A model generated the notes under the pieces. That model was not told the origin of the DNA. It worked only from the letters and a program-made list of their open reading frames with translations, and searched no databases. A stretch of DNA of 64,000 nt, from assembly GCF_021606685.1 (NCBI RefSeq), contig NZ_WKCB01000005.1:1-64000 (forward strand), given 5' to 3'. The stretch comes from Pseudomonas syringae (lineage in GTDB: Bacteria; Pseudomonadota; Gammaproteobacteria; Pseudomonadales; Pseudomonadaceae). Positions 8,249 to 18,070 of the stretch are shown here, in pieces (the first letter of the stretch is position 1; each line of letters starts with the position of its first letter). A program made the translations under genes and the position numbers.

Positions 8249-10279
8249 GTGAAGCGCTTGCTCTATCCCGCCGTTGCGCTGATGAACCGTCTGAGTTTCG
8301 GTATGAAGTTCAGCCTGATCAGCGTGCTGTTCCTGCTGCCCATGCTGGCGACCAACTACTACCTGGTGCGCGATTCCTGGCGTGAATTCCAGGGCACACG
8401 CACCGAACTGCAAAGCCTCGACCTGCTCGGCAGCAGCCTGGCGCTGCGCCGTGACCTGGAAACCCTCAACAACCAGGTGCAGATCAACGCGACCCTCGGC
8501 CAAGCCGGCAAGGCCGGTGACCTGGAGGGCAAGATCAGCACCCTGGAACAGCGCGTGTTGAGCCGTCTGCAAAGCCTTGAGGCGATGACCTCCGAGCCCG
8601 AACAGATCGCTGCCTTTGAGGGCAAGCGCGATGAGTTGGTGGCCGCCTTCAAGGCCCAGCAACAGGAAACCTCGCTATTGAGCAAAAGCGCGCTGATCGG
8701 CAAGTTGCTCAACAACGCGCACATGCTCAGCCAGATCGTCGCCAGCCAGGCCGGCCTGAGCCGCGACCCCCAGAGCGATCTGCGCCAACTCACGGCGCTG
8801 ATCACCAGCGTGACCCCGCACGTCACCCAGACGTTGGGCGAGGGGCGGGCGATGGGTGCCTATTCCCTGGGCCAGGGCTTTCTCAATTCCTCGTCCAGTA
8901 CGCGATTTGACGAATTGCTGCAGCAGTTGGAAAAACTCCAGGCTGAATACGGCCTGAAATTGCACGACGCCCTCGGCGCCAGCAAGCCCGCGCACGCGGC
9001 CCTCGACAGCCTGGCCAAGGCCAGCAACGCCAGCCTCAAGCAAGGCAGCGAGCTGTTTGAAGAACAGGTGGTGATGGCCGAAACCCTCGATGCGCCGTGG
9101 CAGGTTTTTTACGACAACGTCAGCCAATTGATGGCGCAGACCTATCAGCTCGATGAGGCCACCCTGGCGTTTATCGGGCAGCAACTGGAGCAACGCCTGG
9201 CGCAGAACCGCACGCACATGGTCGCGCTGATCGCAGCGCTGACGGCGGTGTTTTTGCTGATCTTCTACTTGTACGCCGGGTTCTATGCCTCCACGCGTAC
9301 AACGCTGCGGCGCCTGGGGGCGATGATGGACAAGGTCGCGGCCGGCGACATGACGGTTACCTTTGTTGCCCACAGCCGTGATGAGCTGGGCGACCTTGGC
9401 CAGGTGTTCAACGGCACCGTGGCGAAGATCCATGACTTGATCGAGCGCGTCGGGCACACCGTCGCCCAGGTCGAACTCCAGGCCGGTCAAGTGCAAGCGG
9501 TGTCGGCCCAGAGCAACCAGGCCGTTTCCGGCCAGCGAACCCAGATCGAGCAGGTGGCCACGGCCATGAACCAGATGTCGTCCACCGCCCAGGAGGTGGC
9601 GCGCAGTGCCGCTGCAGCGGTCAGCAGTGCCCACAGCGTCAACGATGAAACCGTCAGCGGCCGTGGCCTGGTGCAATCCCAGCAGGGCAGCATCGCGCGG
9701 CTGGCGTCGGAGATCGATCAGTCGGTGCGGGTGATCAACCAATTGGCCAGCGACAGCCAGTCCATCAGCAGTGTGTTGGAGGTGATCAAGAGCATCGCCG
9801 AGCAGACCAACCTGCTGGCCCTCAACGCCGCCATCGAGGCGGCACGGGCCGGCGAGCAGGGGCGTGGTTTTGCAGTGGTGGCCGACGAAGTGCGCACCCT
9901 GGCCCGACGTACCCAGCATTCCACCGAAGAGATTGAGCAGATGATCAGCCGCTTGCACAACGGCGTGGCCGCAGCGGTGAAGGCCATGAGCAGCAGCCAT
10001 GTAATGGCCAGCGGCACGGTGGGGGAGTCGGAAAAAGTCCAGCAGGCCCTGGAAAATATCCTCGGCGCCGTAGGCATGATCGTCGATCAGAACCAGCAAA
10101 TTGCCGCCGCCGTGGAGCAGCAGACCGCTGTGGCGCACGATATCGACCAGAACATCGTCGCCATCAACCGGGCCGGTGAGCATGCGGCCGAGGGCGCGAA
10201 TCAGACCGAGGCGGCGAGCCGGCAGCTATCGATGCAGGTGGTCGAGTTGAAGCAGTTGATCGGCGCGTTTCGAGTGTAG
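8249..10279 (+). CDS. Methyl-accepting chemotaxis protein
   Basis: This 676-residue transmembrane chemoreceptor has TM1 at about 24-42, a helical periplasmic sensor of about 280 residues (no PAS/Cache signature recognised), TM2 at about 322-345 ([21 protein letters not shown]), a HAMP domain to about 400, and a long MA signalling coiled coil. The highly conserved hairpin tip is present ([34 protein letters not shown]). The protein ends [10 protein letters not shown] and lacks the CheR-tethering pentapeptide. Translation starts at a GTG preceded by AAGGGAGA. In PAO1 a transducer gene (PA4520) follows ampE in the same order. The ligand cannot be told from sequence. Confidence 0.93.
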   Translation: MKRLLYPAVALMNRLSFGMKFSLISVLFLLPMLATNYYLVRDSWREFQGTRTELQSLDLLGSSLALRRDLETLNNQVQINATLGQAGKAGDLEGKISTLEQRVLSRLQSLEAMTSEPEQIAAFEGKRDELVAAFKAQQQETSLLSKSALIGKLLNNAHMLSQIVASQAGLSRDPQSDLRQLTALITSVTPHVTQTLGEGRAMGAYSLGQGFLNSSSSTRFDELLQQLEKLQAEYGLKLHDALGASKPAHAALDSLAKASNASLKQGSELFEEQVVMAETLDAPWQVFYDNVSQLMAQTYQLDEATLAFIGQQLEQRLAQNRTHMVALIAALTAVFLLIFYLYAGFYASTRTTLRRLGAMMDKVAAGDMTVTFVAHSRDELGDLGQVFNGTVAKIHDLIERVGHTVAQVELQAGQVQAVSAQSNQAVSGQRTQIEQVATAMNQMSSTAQEVARSAAAAVSSAHSVNDETVSGRGLVQSQQGSIARLASEIDQSVRVINQLASDSQSISSVLEVIKSIAEQTNLLALNAAIEAARAGEQGRGFAVVADEVRTLARRTQHSTEEIEQMISRLHNGVAAAVKAMSSSHVMASGTVGESEKVQQALENILGAVGMIVDQNQQIAAAVEQQTAVAHDIDQNIVAINRAGEHAAEGANQTEAASRQLSMQVVELKQLIGAFRV

Positions 10280-10301
10280 GGTTGGCGCCGGGGCGCCGCC
10301 C

Positions 10302-11078
10302 TTACCAGTTGAACAGCTCGCACGCATTGCGTGTGCTCGCTTCAGCCAGCAGCAGGGGGCTGATGCCCATGTGCGCGGCCAGGGCCGTGCAGATCGCCGG
10401 CAAGTGTTGCGGGCTATTGCGTTGGCCGGGGTACATGGCGGGGGCCATATCGGGTGAGTCGGTTTCCAGCACCACCGCGTCCAGCGGCAGTTGCGCCAGC
10501 ACCTTGTGCATGCGCAGCGCCTGGGGCCACGTCGCCGCGCCGCCCAGGCCCAGTTTGAAGCCGAGCTTGATGTATTCGCGGGCTTCTTCGCGGCTTCCGG
10601 CAAAGGCATGAATGATGCCGCCTCGTGGCACGCGGATGCGTTTGAGGGTGGCGATCACCGCCGCGTGGCTGCGGCGTACGTGCAGCAGCGCGGGCAGTTG
10701 AACATCCACTGCAAGCTTGAGTTGAGCCTCGAACAGCGCTTGCTGGCGTTCGCGGTCGAGGGTGTCGAGGAAGTAATCCAGGCCGATCTCGCCGACTGCG
10801 CACACCTGCCGGTGCCCCTGCAAGCGGGTCAGCCAGTCGCCCAGTTCCGTCAGATCGGCGGGGCGGTGATCCTCCAGATACACCGGGTGCAGCCCGAACG
10901 CGGCGAACAGGTCGGCATCCGTTTGCACCAGCTCCCACAGCCGCTGCCAGTTCTGCTGATACACGCCCAACACCACCATGCGCCGCACGCCCAGTTCGCG
11001 GCTGTGGGCGAGGACTTCGCGGCGATCGCTGTCGAAGTCCGGGAAGTCCAGGTGGGTGTGGGTGTCGATCAGCTCCAC
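10302..11078 (-). CDS. TatD family metal-dependent hydrolase
   Basis: A 258-residue TIM-barrel metallohydrolase of the TatD/YjjV/YcfH family. The metal-binding HTH motif is at His7 and His9 (ELIDTHTHLDF), followed by VGEIGLDYF near 95, a barrel His in LLHVRRSH and HAF, and the terminal TDSPD motif. TatD proteins are Mg-dependent deoxyribonucleases or esterases; which applies here is not known. The start at 11078 is two bases from the fruR stop, so the gene is probably co-transcribed with fruR. It converges on the chemoreceptor gene, and a GC-rich palindrome (10284-10297) lies between them. Confidence 0.9.
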   Translation of the reverse strand: MELIDTHTHLDFPDFDSDRREVLAHSRELGVRRMVVLGVYQQNWQRLWELVQTDADLFAAFGLHPVYLEDHRPADLTELGDWLTRLQGHRQVCAVGEIGLDYFLDTLDRERQQALFEAQLKLAVDVQLPALLHVRRSHAAVIATLKRIRVPRGGIIHAFAGSREEAREYIKLGFKLGLGGAATWPQALRMHKVLAQLPLDAVVLETDSPDMAPAMYPGQRNSPQHLPAICTALAAHMGISPLLLAEASTRNACELFNW

Positions 11079-11080
11079 GC

Positions 11081-12076
11081 TCAGGCCTCGTGGATACGCT
11101 GCTTGAACGTACGGCCGATGGCATGCACGCCAGGTTGATACTGTTCTTCTTCAATGGCGGCCAGGGCCAGGCGCAGGGCGGTGTCGGCGATCAGCTGATG
11201 TTGCTGGGCCATGGCATTGACCGGCAGCGGCAGGAAATCCAGCAGTTGGGTATCACCAAAGGTGCCCAGGCGCAGCGGTCGCGACTTGAGCGGGAAGTCG
11301 TGCAGCGCGTCGAACACGCCTTGCAGCAGCACGTAGGACGTCGTCACCAGCGCGTCAGGCAAATGCCCCAGCCGCTGAAGAAGTTGCTCCATCAGCTGTC
11401 GGCCACAATCGCGGCTGAAGGCTTCGCCGTGCTCAAGGATCACCTCGCCGGTGAAGCCCTGGAGTGCTTCACGGAAACCGGCGGCACGCTCCTGGCTGAT
11501 GCTCAGCTCGGGCCGCGCGCCGATCAGCGCGATCTGCTTGGGCAGCGGTTGCAGCAAGCTGCTGGTCAGTTGCTGGCAGGCTTGGCGGTCATCGCTGACC
11601 ACCGAGCAGAACCGCCCGGGTTCCATCACCCGGTCGATGGCAATCACCGGCAGGCCCTTGGCTTGCAATTCGCGGTAACTGTCATCGCTGGCGGGCAGGC
11701 AACTGGCGACGAACAGCGCATCACAACGGCGGGCGCGGAACAACTTGGCCAGTTGGCGCTCGCTGCCGGCTTCGTCGTCGGAACTGGCGATCAGCAACTG
11801 ATAACCCCGGGCTCGCGCACCTTGCTCCAGTAGCTTGGCGATGCGTGCGTAACTGGGGTTTTCCAGGTCCGGCAGGATAAACCCCAAGGTGCGCGTATGC
11901 CGGCTGCGCAGCCCGGCCGCCTGGGGGTTAGGGGTAAAGCCATGGGCTTCAACCACCGCACGCACCCGTTCGACGGTTGCGTGGCTGATCCGTTGCTGCT
12001 CGGCCTTGCCATTGATGACATAGCTGGCGGTGGTCACGGACACACCGGCGAGACGTGCGATATCACTGAGTTTCAA
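11081..12076 (-). CDS. fruR: Catabolite repressor/activator FruR (Cra), LacI family
   Basis: A 331-residue LacI-family regulator. The N-terminal helix-turn-helix (MKLSDIARLAGVSVTTASYVING) is followed by the hinge and a periplasmic-binding-protein-like effector domain. In P. putida Cra responds to fructose-1-phosphate and represses fruBKA; the same role fits here because the gene is divergent from fruBKA and a consensus operator lies between them. Length and the domain order are those of Cra/FruR. It is followed without a gap by the tatD-like gene. Confidence 0.95.
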   Translation of the reverse strand: MKLSDIARLAGVSVTTASYVINGKAEQQRISHATVERVRAVVEAHGFTPNPQAAGLRSRHTRTLGFILPDLENPSYARIAKLLEQGARARGYQLLIASSDDEAGSERQLAKLFRARRCDALFVASCLPASDDSYRELQAKGLPVIAIDRVMEPGRFCSVVSDDRQACQQLTSSLLQPLPKQIALIGARPELSISQERAAGFREALQGFTGEVILEHGEAFSRDCGRQLMEQLLQRLGHLPDALVTTSYVLLQGVFDALHDFPLKSRPLRLGTFGDTQLLDFLPLPVNAMAQQHQLIADTALRLALAAIEEEQYQPGVHAIGRTFKQRIHEA

Positions 12077-12220
12077 ACCGGGATTTCCTTGTTTTTTGGC
12101 GCTTGCCCCGACATTTTGTCCGATCGTAACCGATTACTGCACGCGACTAATGTCTCAGCTCAAGCGCCGAGTGGTCCTTCAAGGATGCGCAATTAACGCG
12201 TAATCTGCCATAAATTCTAG

Positions 12221-12235
12221 ATTAAACGTTTCAGC
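12221..12235 (-). promoter_or_regulatory. Consensus Cra/FruR operator upstream of fruB
   Basis: The minus strand reads GCTGAAACGTTTAAT, a full match to the Cra consensus RSTGAAWCSNTHHRW. The plus strand contains TTAAACGTTTCA, the operator core described for P. putida Cra. It lies about 135 bp before the fruB start and 145 bp before fruR, so it could serve both promoters. Confidence 0.85.
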
Positions 12236-12370
12236 CAGCGTATTTTTACGACGTTCGCGACTGAGTGCCTACTGCCAATTGACTGCTCAGTCAGTAATTG
12301 CGAAAGCCCCTTACACTGTTTTATTTAAAACAATACCTAGTGCGGCCACCGCACTAACTAGGAGAACGGC

Positions 12371-15229
12371 ATGCTTGAGCTCACTGTAGAGCAGATTTCC
12401 ATGGGCCAGACGGCTGTGGATAAATCTGCGGCCCTGCACCTGCTCGCTGACACACTGGTGGCCGATGGCCTGGTTGCCGAGGGTTACCTCAGTGGCTTGC
12501 AGGCCCGTGAAGCCCAAGGCTCGACCTTTCTTGGCCAAGGTATTGCCATCCCCCACGGCACCCCCGAAACCCGTGACCAGGTATTTTCCACCGGCGTGCG
12601 TCTGCTGCAGTTCCCTGAAGGGGTGGATTGGGGCGACGGCCAGATCGTGTACCTGGCCATTGGCATTGCCGCCAAATCCGACGAACACCTGCGCCTGTTG
12701 CAACTGCTTACCCGCGCCCTTGGTGAAACCGACCTGGGCCAGGCGTTGCGCCGTGCCGGAACCGCCGAAGCCTTGCTGAAACTGCTGCAAGGCGCGCCGC
12801 AGGAACTGGCGCTGGACGCACAGATGATCAGCCTGGGCGTGTCCGCCGATGATTTCGAAGAGCTGGTATGGCGCGGCGCTCGCCTGTTGCGTCAGGCCGA
12901 TTGTGTCAGCAATGGGTTTGCCGCCGTGCTGCAGCAGGTTGACGCGCTGCCCTTGGGCGATGGCCTGTGGTGGCTGCACAGCGAGCAAACCGTCAAGCGT
13001 CCGGGCCTGGCGTTTGTCACCCCGGACAAACCCATGCGCTACCTCGGCCAACCGCTCAATGGCCTGTTCTGCCTGGCCAGCCTGGGCGAGGCGCATCAGG
13101 CCTTGCTGGAGCGCCTGTGTGCGCTGCTGATTGAAGGTCGCGGCCAGGAACTGGGCCGCGCTACCAGCAGCCGCGCGGTGCTTGAAGTGCTTGGCGGCGA
13201 ACTGCCGCCGGACTGGCCCAGCGCGCGCATCACCCTGGCCAACGCCCACGGCTTGCACGCGCGTCCGGCGAAGATCCTCGCGCAGTTGGCGAAAAATTTT
13301 GAAGGCGATATCCGTGTGCGCGTCATCGATGGCCCGGTAGGCGCCGTGTCGGTGAAAAGCCTGAGCAAACTGCTGAGCCTCGGCGCACGTCGCGGCCAGG
13401 TGCTGGAATTTGTCGCCGAACCGACGATTGCCGGCGATGCGTTGCCGGCTTTGCTCGCCGCCGTGGAAGAGGGCCTGGGTGAAGAGGTCGAGCCGCTGCC
13501 AACCGTGAGCGCCCCGCCCGCCGTTGTCGATATCGCGCCGGTGATCAGCGCGCCGCAGGCCGGCAGCCAGCTCCAGGCCATCGCCGCCGCGCCAGGCATC
13601 GCCATCGGCCCGGCGCATATCCAGATTCAACAGGTGTTCGACTACCCGTTGCGCGGCGAATCTGCCGCCATCGAGCGTCAGCGCCTGCACGCTGCCCTGG
13701 CCGATGTACGCCGCGATATCCAGGGCCTGATCGAGCGCAGCCAGGCCAAGGCCATCCGCGAGATTTTCATCACCCACCAGGAAATGCTCGACGACCCGGA
13801 ACTCACCGACGAAGTTGACACCCGCCTCAAGCAAGGCGAAAGCGCCCAGGCCGCGTGGATGAGTGTGATCGAAGCCGCTGCCAAGCAGCAGGAGTCGTTG
13901 CAGGACGCCTTGCTCGCCGAACGCGCGGCCGACCTGCGTGATATCGGGCGCCGCGTGCTCGCGCAACTGTGCGGCATCGAAACCGCCCAGGAGCCAAGCG
14001 AGCCCTACATTCTGGTGATGGATGAGGTCGGCCCATCGGACGTCGCGCGTCTGGACCCGGCCCGCGTCGCCGGCATCCTCACGGCCCGAGGCGGCGCAAC
14101 GGCGCACAGTGCGATTGTCGCGCGCGCCCTTGGGATTCCTGCATTGGTAGGTGCAGGCCCAGCCGTGCTGTTGCTGGCCAGCGGCACCGCGCTGTTGCTG
14201 GATGGCCAACGCGGTCGCCTGCATGTGGACCCCGACGCCGCCACCCTGCAACGCGCCACCGTCGAGCGCGATACCCGCGAGCAGCGCCTGCAAGCCGCCG
14301 CCGCCCAGCGCCATGAGCCGGCCCTGACCCGTGACGGCCACGCCGTGGAAGTGTTCGCCAACATCGGCGAAAGCGCCGGTGTGGCCAGCGCGGTCGAGCA
14401 GGGCGCCGAGGGTATTGGCTTGCTGCGCACTGAACTGATTTTCATGGCCCACCCGCAAGCGCCGGATGAGGCCACCCAGGAAGCCGAATACCGCCGCGTG
14501 CTCGACGGCCTCGGCGGTCGCCCGCTGGTGGTGCGCACCCTCGATGTCGGCGGCGATAAACCGTTGCCCTATTGGCCGATTGCCGAGGAAGAAAACCCCT
14601 TCCTCGGCGTACGTGGCATTCGCCTGACCCTGCAGCGCCCACAGATCATGGAAGCCCAATTGCGCGCACTCCTGCGTTCAGCGGACAACCGGCCGCTGCG
14701 CATCATGTTCCCGATGGTTGGCAGCGTGGATGAATGGCGCGCCGCTCGCGATATGACCGAGCGCCTGCGCCTGGAAATCCCGGTGGCCGATCTGCAACTG
14801 GGCATCATGATCGAAGTGCCGTCGGCGGCCTTGCTCGCGCCGGTGCTGGCCAAGGAAGTCGACTTCTTCAGCGTCGGCACCAACGACCTGACCCAATACA
14901 CCCTGGCCATCGACCGCGGCCACCCGACCTTGTCGGCCCAGGCCGATGGCCTGCACCCGGCGGTGTTGCAACTGATCGACATCACCGTGCGCGCCGCCCA
15001 TGCCCATGGCAAATGGGTGGGCGTGTGCGGCGAGCTGGCGGCGGACCCGTTGGCGGTGCCGGTGCTGATCGGCCTGGGGGTGGACGAGTTGAGCGTGTCG
15101 GCCCGCAGCATTCCCGAAGTGAAGGCGCGCGTGCGTGAATTCAGTCTGAGCGAGGCCCAGGGCCTGGCGCAAAAAGCACTCGCGGTGGGTTCGCCCGCCG
15201 ACGTGCGTGCCCTAGTGGAGGCCGTGTAG
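12371..15229 (+). CDS. fruB: Fructose-specific PTS multiphosphoryl transfer protein (EIIA-M-HPr-EI)
   Basis: A 952-residue fusion that carries phosphate from PEP to fructose EIIB. The EIIA domain (1-145) has active His62 in AIPHGTPE. A second EIIA-like M region (about 150-280) follows. HPr (about 285-375) has His296 in NAHGLHARPA. Enzyme I (about 405-950) has His579 in GGATAHSAIVAR, and carries the PEP-barrel motifs GIGLLRTELIF, NPFLGVRGIR, DFFSVGTNDLTQYT and WVGVCGELA. AGGAG precedes the ATG at 12371. The TAG stop abuts the fruK ATG. Pseudomonads use this pathway as their main sugar PTS. The operon is probably repressed by FruR and induced by fructose-1-phosphate. Confidence 0.97.
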   Translation: MLELTVEQISMGQTAVDKSAALHLLADTLVADGLVAEGYLSGLQAREAQGSTFLGQGIAIPHGTPETRDQVFSTGVRLLQFPEGVDWGDGQIVYLAIGIAAKSDEHLRLLQLLTRALGETDLGQALRRAGTAEALLKLLQGAPQELALDAQMISLGVSADDFEELVWRGARLLRQADCVSNGFAAVLQQVDALPLGDGLWWLHSEQTVKRPGLAFVTPDKPMRYLGQPLNGLFCLASLGEAHQALLERLCALLIEGRGQELGRATSSRAVLEVLGGELPPDWPSARITLANAHGLHARPAKILAQLAKNFEGDIRVRVIDGPVGAVSVKSLSKLLSLGARRGQVLEFVAEPTIAGDALPALLAAVEEGLGEEVEPLPTVSAPPAVVDIAPVISAPQAGSQLQAIAAAPGIAIGPAHIQIQQVFDYPLRGESAAIERQRLHAALADVRRDIQGLIERSQAKAIREIFITHQEMLDDPELTDEVDTRLKQGESAQAAWMSVIEAAAKQQESLQDALLAERAADLRDIGRRVLAQLCGIETAQEPSEPYILVMDEVGPSDVARLDPARVAGILTARGGATAHSAIVARALGIPALVGAGPAVLLLASGTALLLDGQRGRLHVDPDAATLQRATVERDTREQRLQAAAAQRHEPALTRDGHAVEVFANIGESAGVASAVEQGAEGIGLLRTELIFMAHPQAPDEATQEAEYRRVLDGLGGRPLVVRTLDVGGDKPLPYWPIAEEENPFLGVRGIRLTLQRPQIMEAQLRALLRSADNRPLRIMFPMVGSVDEWRAARDMTERLRLEIPVADLQLGIMIEVPSAALLAPVLAKEVDFFSVGTNDLTQYTLAIDRGHPTLSAQADGLHPAVLQLIDITVRAAHAHGKWVGVCGELAADPLAVPVLIGLGVDELSVSARSIPEVKARVREFSLSEAQGLAQKALAVGSPADVRALVEAV

Positions 15230-16150
15230 ATGGCAAGGATTCTGACCCTGACGCTGAACCCGGCGTTGGACCTGACGGTACGCCTGGCGCACCTGGAACC
15301 GGGCGCAGTCAATCGCAGTGAAACCCTGCTCACCCATGCCGCCGGCAAGGGCGTGAACGTGGCGCAGGTGTTGGCCGACCTGGGCCATGACGTGAGCGTG
15401 GGCGGTTTTCTCGGCGCCGCAAACCCCGAGGCTTTTGATGCGCTGATCGCCAGCCGTGGGTTTGGCGATGAGTTCGTGCGTGTGCCGGGTGAAACCCGCA
15501 GCAATATCAAGATTGCCGAACGTGACGGCAGGGTTACCGACATCAATGCGCCGGGGCCACTGGTCAGTGAGGCGGCGCAGGCACAACTGCTCAAAAGCAT
15601 CGCAATCATCGGCCCAGAATTCGATGCTGTGGTGGTCGCCGGCAGCTTGCCGCGTGGCGTCAGCCCGGAGTGGTTCCAGGGGTTGCTGGCAGAACTCAAA
15701 CGCCTGGGTTTGAAAGTCGCCCTGGACACCAGTGGTGAAGCATTGCGCGCCGGTTTGCAGGCTGGCCCGTGGCTGGTCAAACCCAATACTGAAGAGCTGG
15801 CTGACGCCCTCGGGCATGCCCCGGACGCGATCAGCCAGCTTCACCAACAAGGCGTGGAACACGTGGTGGTGTCCGACGGTGCCGCAGGCGTGAGCTGGTA
15901 CAGCTCGACTGCGACCCTGCAGGCCACGCCGCCCAAGGTGACGGTCGCCAGTACCGTCGGTGCCGGCGATTCGTTGCTGGCCGGGATGCTGCACGGTTTG
16001 CTCAGTGGCCACACGCCGGAGCAGACCCTGCGCCGCGCCACGGCGATTGCCGCGATGGCGGTGACGCAGATCGGTTTCGGCATCAGCGATGACGCGCAGT
16101 TGGCGCGCCTCGAAAGCGGCGTCCACGTACGTACGCTGACAGAACAATAA
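15230..16150 (+). CDS. fruK: 1-Phosphofructokinase
   Basis: FruK phosphorylates fructose-1-phosphate to fructose-1,6-bisphosphate and thereby removes the Cra inducer. The 306-residue product is a PfkB-family kinase: LTLNPALDLTV at the N-terminus, AAGKGVNVA (first PfkB motif) and the C-terminal catalytic signature VASTVGAGDSLLAGML with the catalytic Asp. It starts immediately after the fruB stop with no spacer, so translation is coupled. Confidence 0.97.
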   Translation: MARILTLTLNPALDLTVRLAHLEPGAVNRSETLLTHAAGKGVNVAQVLADLGHDVSVGGFLGAANPEAFDALIASRGFGDEFVRVPGETRSNIKIAERDGRVTDINAPGPLVSEAAQAQLLKSIAIIGPEFDAVVVAGSLPRGVSPEWFQGLLAELKRLGLKVALDTSGEALRAGLQAGPWLVKPNTEELADALGHAPDAISQLHQQGVEHVVVSDGAAGVSWYSSTATLQATPPKVTVASTVGAGDSLLAGMLHGLLSGHTPEQTLRRATAIAAMAVTQIGFGISDDAQLARLESGVHVRTLTEQ

Positions 16151-16161
16151 GAGGGTTTGTG

Positions 16162-17877
16162 ATGAAGTTAGCCATTGTTACCGCCTGCCCGAACGGCATG
16201 GTCACCAGTGTGCTGTGCGCCCGCTTGTTGGACGCCGCCGCGCAGCGCCAGGGTTGGAGCACCAGCGTTGAGGTGGTGGATGTGCAGCGGCCGGAACGCC
16301 AGTTGTCCCAGTCCACCATCGACGACGCCGAATGGGTGTTGTTGGTCAGCAGCACGCCGGTGGACATGCAGCGGTTCGTCGGCAAGCGTGTGTTCCAGAG
16401 CACACCGGCCCAGGCGTTGGCGGATGTTGACGCGGTATTGCGTCGGGGCGCCGAAGAGGCTGAGGTCTATGTCGCAACGCAGCAGACGGCCAAAAACGCC
16501 CCGCGTATCGTGGCGATCACCGCCTGCCCGACCGGCGTCGCCCACACGTTCATGGCTGCCGAAGCGTTGCAGCAGACGGCCAAGCGTCTGGGCTATGACC
16601 TGCAGGTCGAAACCCAGGGCTCGGTCGGTGCCCGTACACCCTTGAGCCCGCAGGCCATCGCCGATGCCGACGTGGTGCTGCTGGCCGCCGATATTGAAGT
16701 CGCCACCGAGCGTTTCGCCGGCAAGAAGATCTACCGTTGCGGTACCGGCATTGCGCTCAAGCAGTCCGAGGCGACCCTCAACAAGGCCCTCGCCGAAGGC
16801 GCAGTAGAAAGCGCCGCCAGCGGGGCGGTGGCCAAGAAGTCGGAAAAAACCGGCGTCTACAAGCACCTGCTCACCGGCGTGTCGTTCATGTTGCCGATGG
16901 TGGTGGCGGGCGGGTTGCTGATTGCCTTGTCGTTTGCGTTTGGGATTCATGCGTTTGAACAGGAAGGCACGTTGGCGGCCGCATTAAAAACCGTCGGCAA
17001 TACCGCCTTTACGCTGATGGTGCCGCTGCTGGCGGGTTATATCGCCTACTCGATTGCCGACCGTCCTGGCATTGCGCCCGGCATGATCGGCGGCCTGCTG
17101 GCGGGCACATTGGGCGCAGGGTTTATCGGCGGTATCCTGGCCGGTTTCCTGGCGGGCTACTGCGTCAAACTGATCACCCGTGCCGTGCAATTGCCGCAAA
17201 GCATGGAGGCACTCAAGCCGATCCTGATCATCCCGCTGCTGGCCAGCCTGTTCACCGGTCTGGCGATGATCTACCTGGTGGGCCCGCCGGTGGCGCGCAT
17301 GCTCACCGGCCTCACCGACTTCCTCGCCACCATGGGCACCACCAATGCGGTGCTGCTGGGCATCCTGTTGGGCGGCATGATGTGCGTCGACCTGGGCGGG
17401 CCGATCAACAAGGCGGCGTATGCGTTTTCCGTCGGCCTGCTGGCGGCATCGAGCGGTGCGCCGATGGCGGCGACCATGGCTGCCGGCATGGTGCCGCCGA
17501 TCGGCATGGGTATCGCCACGTTCCTGGCGCGACGCAAGTTCGCCCAGACCGAACGCGAGGCCGGCAAGGCGGCGATGATCCTCGGCCTGTGTTTTATCTC
17601 TGAGGGCGCGATTCCATTTGCTGCCAAGGACCCGCTGCGCGTGATCCCGGCCAGCATCGCCGGCGGCGCGTTGACGGGGGCGCTGTCGATGTATTTTGGC
17701 TGCAAGCTGGCAGCGCCCCATGGCGGCCTGTTTGTGTTGGTGATTCCGAATGCGATAAACCACGCGCTGTTGTACTTGCTGGCGATTGTCGCCGGTAGTG
17801 TGCTGACGGGGTTGGTGTATGCGCTGATCAAACGTCCGGAAGCGGTGGAGCTGGCTGTGGCACCCTCCAAGGCCTGA
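16162..17877 (+). CDS. fruA: PTS fructose transporter subunit EIIB'BC
   Basis: A membrane permease that imports fructose as fructose-1-phosphate. An N-terminal EIIB' copy (TACPNGM, Cys9) is followed by the EIIB domain with active Cys122 in TACPTGVAHTF, then the EIIC part with about eight to ten membrane segments (from about 230). Conserved stretches there include GGMMCVDLGGPINKAAYAF and SEGAIPFAAKDPLRVIP. GAGGG at 16151-16155 suits the ATG at 16162; a GTG at 16159 would add one Met. It is the last gene of fruBKA, and a REPIN follows the stop. Confidence 0.96.
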   Translation: MKLAIVTACPNGMVTSVLCARLLDAAAQRQGWSTSVEVVDVQRPERQLSQSTIDDAEWVLLVSSTPVDMQRFVGKRVFQSTPAQALADVDAVLRRGAEEAEVYVATQQTAKNAPRIVAITACPTGVAHTFMAAEALQQTAKRLGYDLQVETQGSVGARTPLSPQAIADADVVLLAADIEVATERFAGKKIYRCGTGIALKQSEATLNKALAEGAVESAASGAVAKKSEKTGVYKHLLTGVSFMLPMVVAGGLLIALSFAFGIHAFEQEGTLAAALKTVGNTAFTLMVPLLAGYIAYSIADRPGIAPGMIGGLLAGTLGAGFIGGILAGFLAGYCVKLITRAVQLPQSMEALKPILIIPLLASLFTGLAMIYLVGPPVARMLTGLTDFLATMGTTNAVLLGILLGGMMCVDLGGPINKAAYAFSVGLLAASSGAPMAATMAAGMVPPIGMGIATFLARRKFAQTEREAGKAAMILGLCFISEGAIPFAAKDPLRVIPASIAGGALTGALSMYFGCKLAAPHGGLFVLVIPNAINHALLYLLAIVAGSVLTGLVYALIKRPEAVELAVAPSKA

Positions 17878-17890
17878 AACAGGTTAAAAA

Positions 17891-17979
17891 TGTGGGAGGG
17901 GGCTTGCTCCCGATGGCGGTGTGTCAGTTAGCTAATTTTCTGCTGACACACCGCCATCGGGGGCAAGCCCCCTCCCACA
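17891..17979. repeat. REPIN (inverted REP doublet)
   Basis: Two REP units in opposite orientation (tgtgggagggggcttgctcc... and ...gggcaagccccctcccaca) enclose a short spacer and can fold into one long hairpin. It sits between fruA and the phoD gene and may end or stabilise the fru transcript. Confidence 0.9.
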
Positions 17980-18070
17980 TTTGGATCCCCAGTGTTGCGG
18001 AATAGGGTGTCATCTGCGCTTCATCCCTGCATGCTTTAGTGGCTCTTTTGATACTCAAGAGGGCACCTGC

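Noticed and set aside
12311..14659. A 782-residue open frame antisense to fruB
   Set aside because: It is a mirror of GC-rich codon bias in fruB, with no ribosome site and a composition (Gln, His, Ala, Arg rich) typical of shadow frames.
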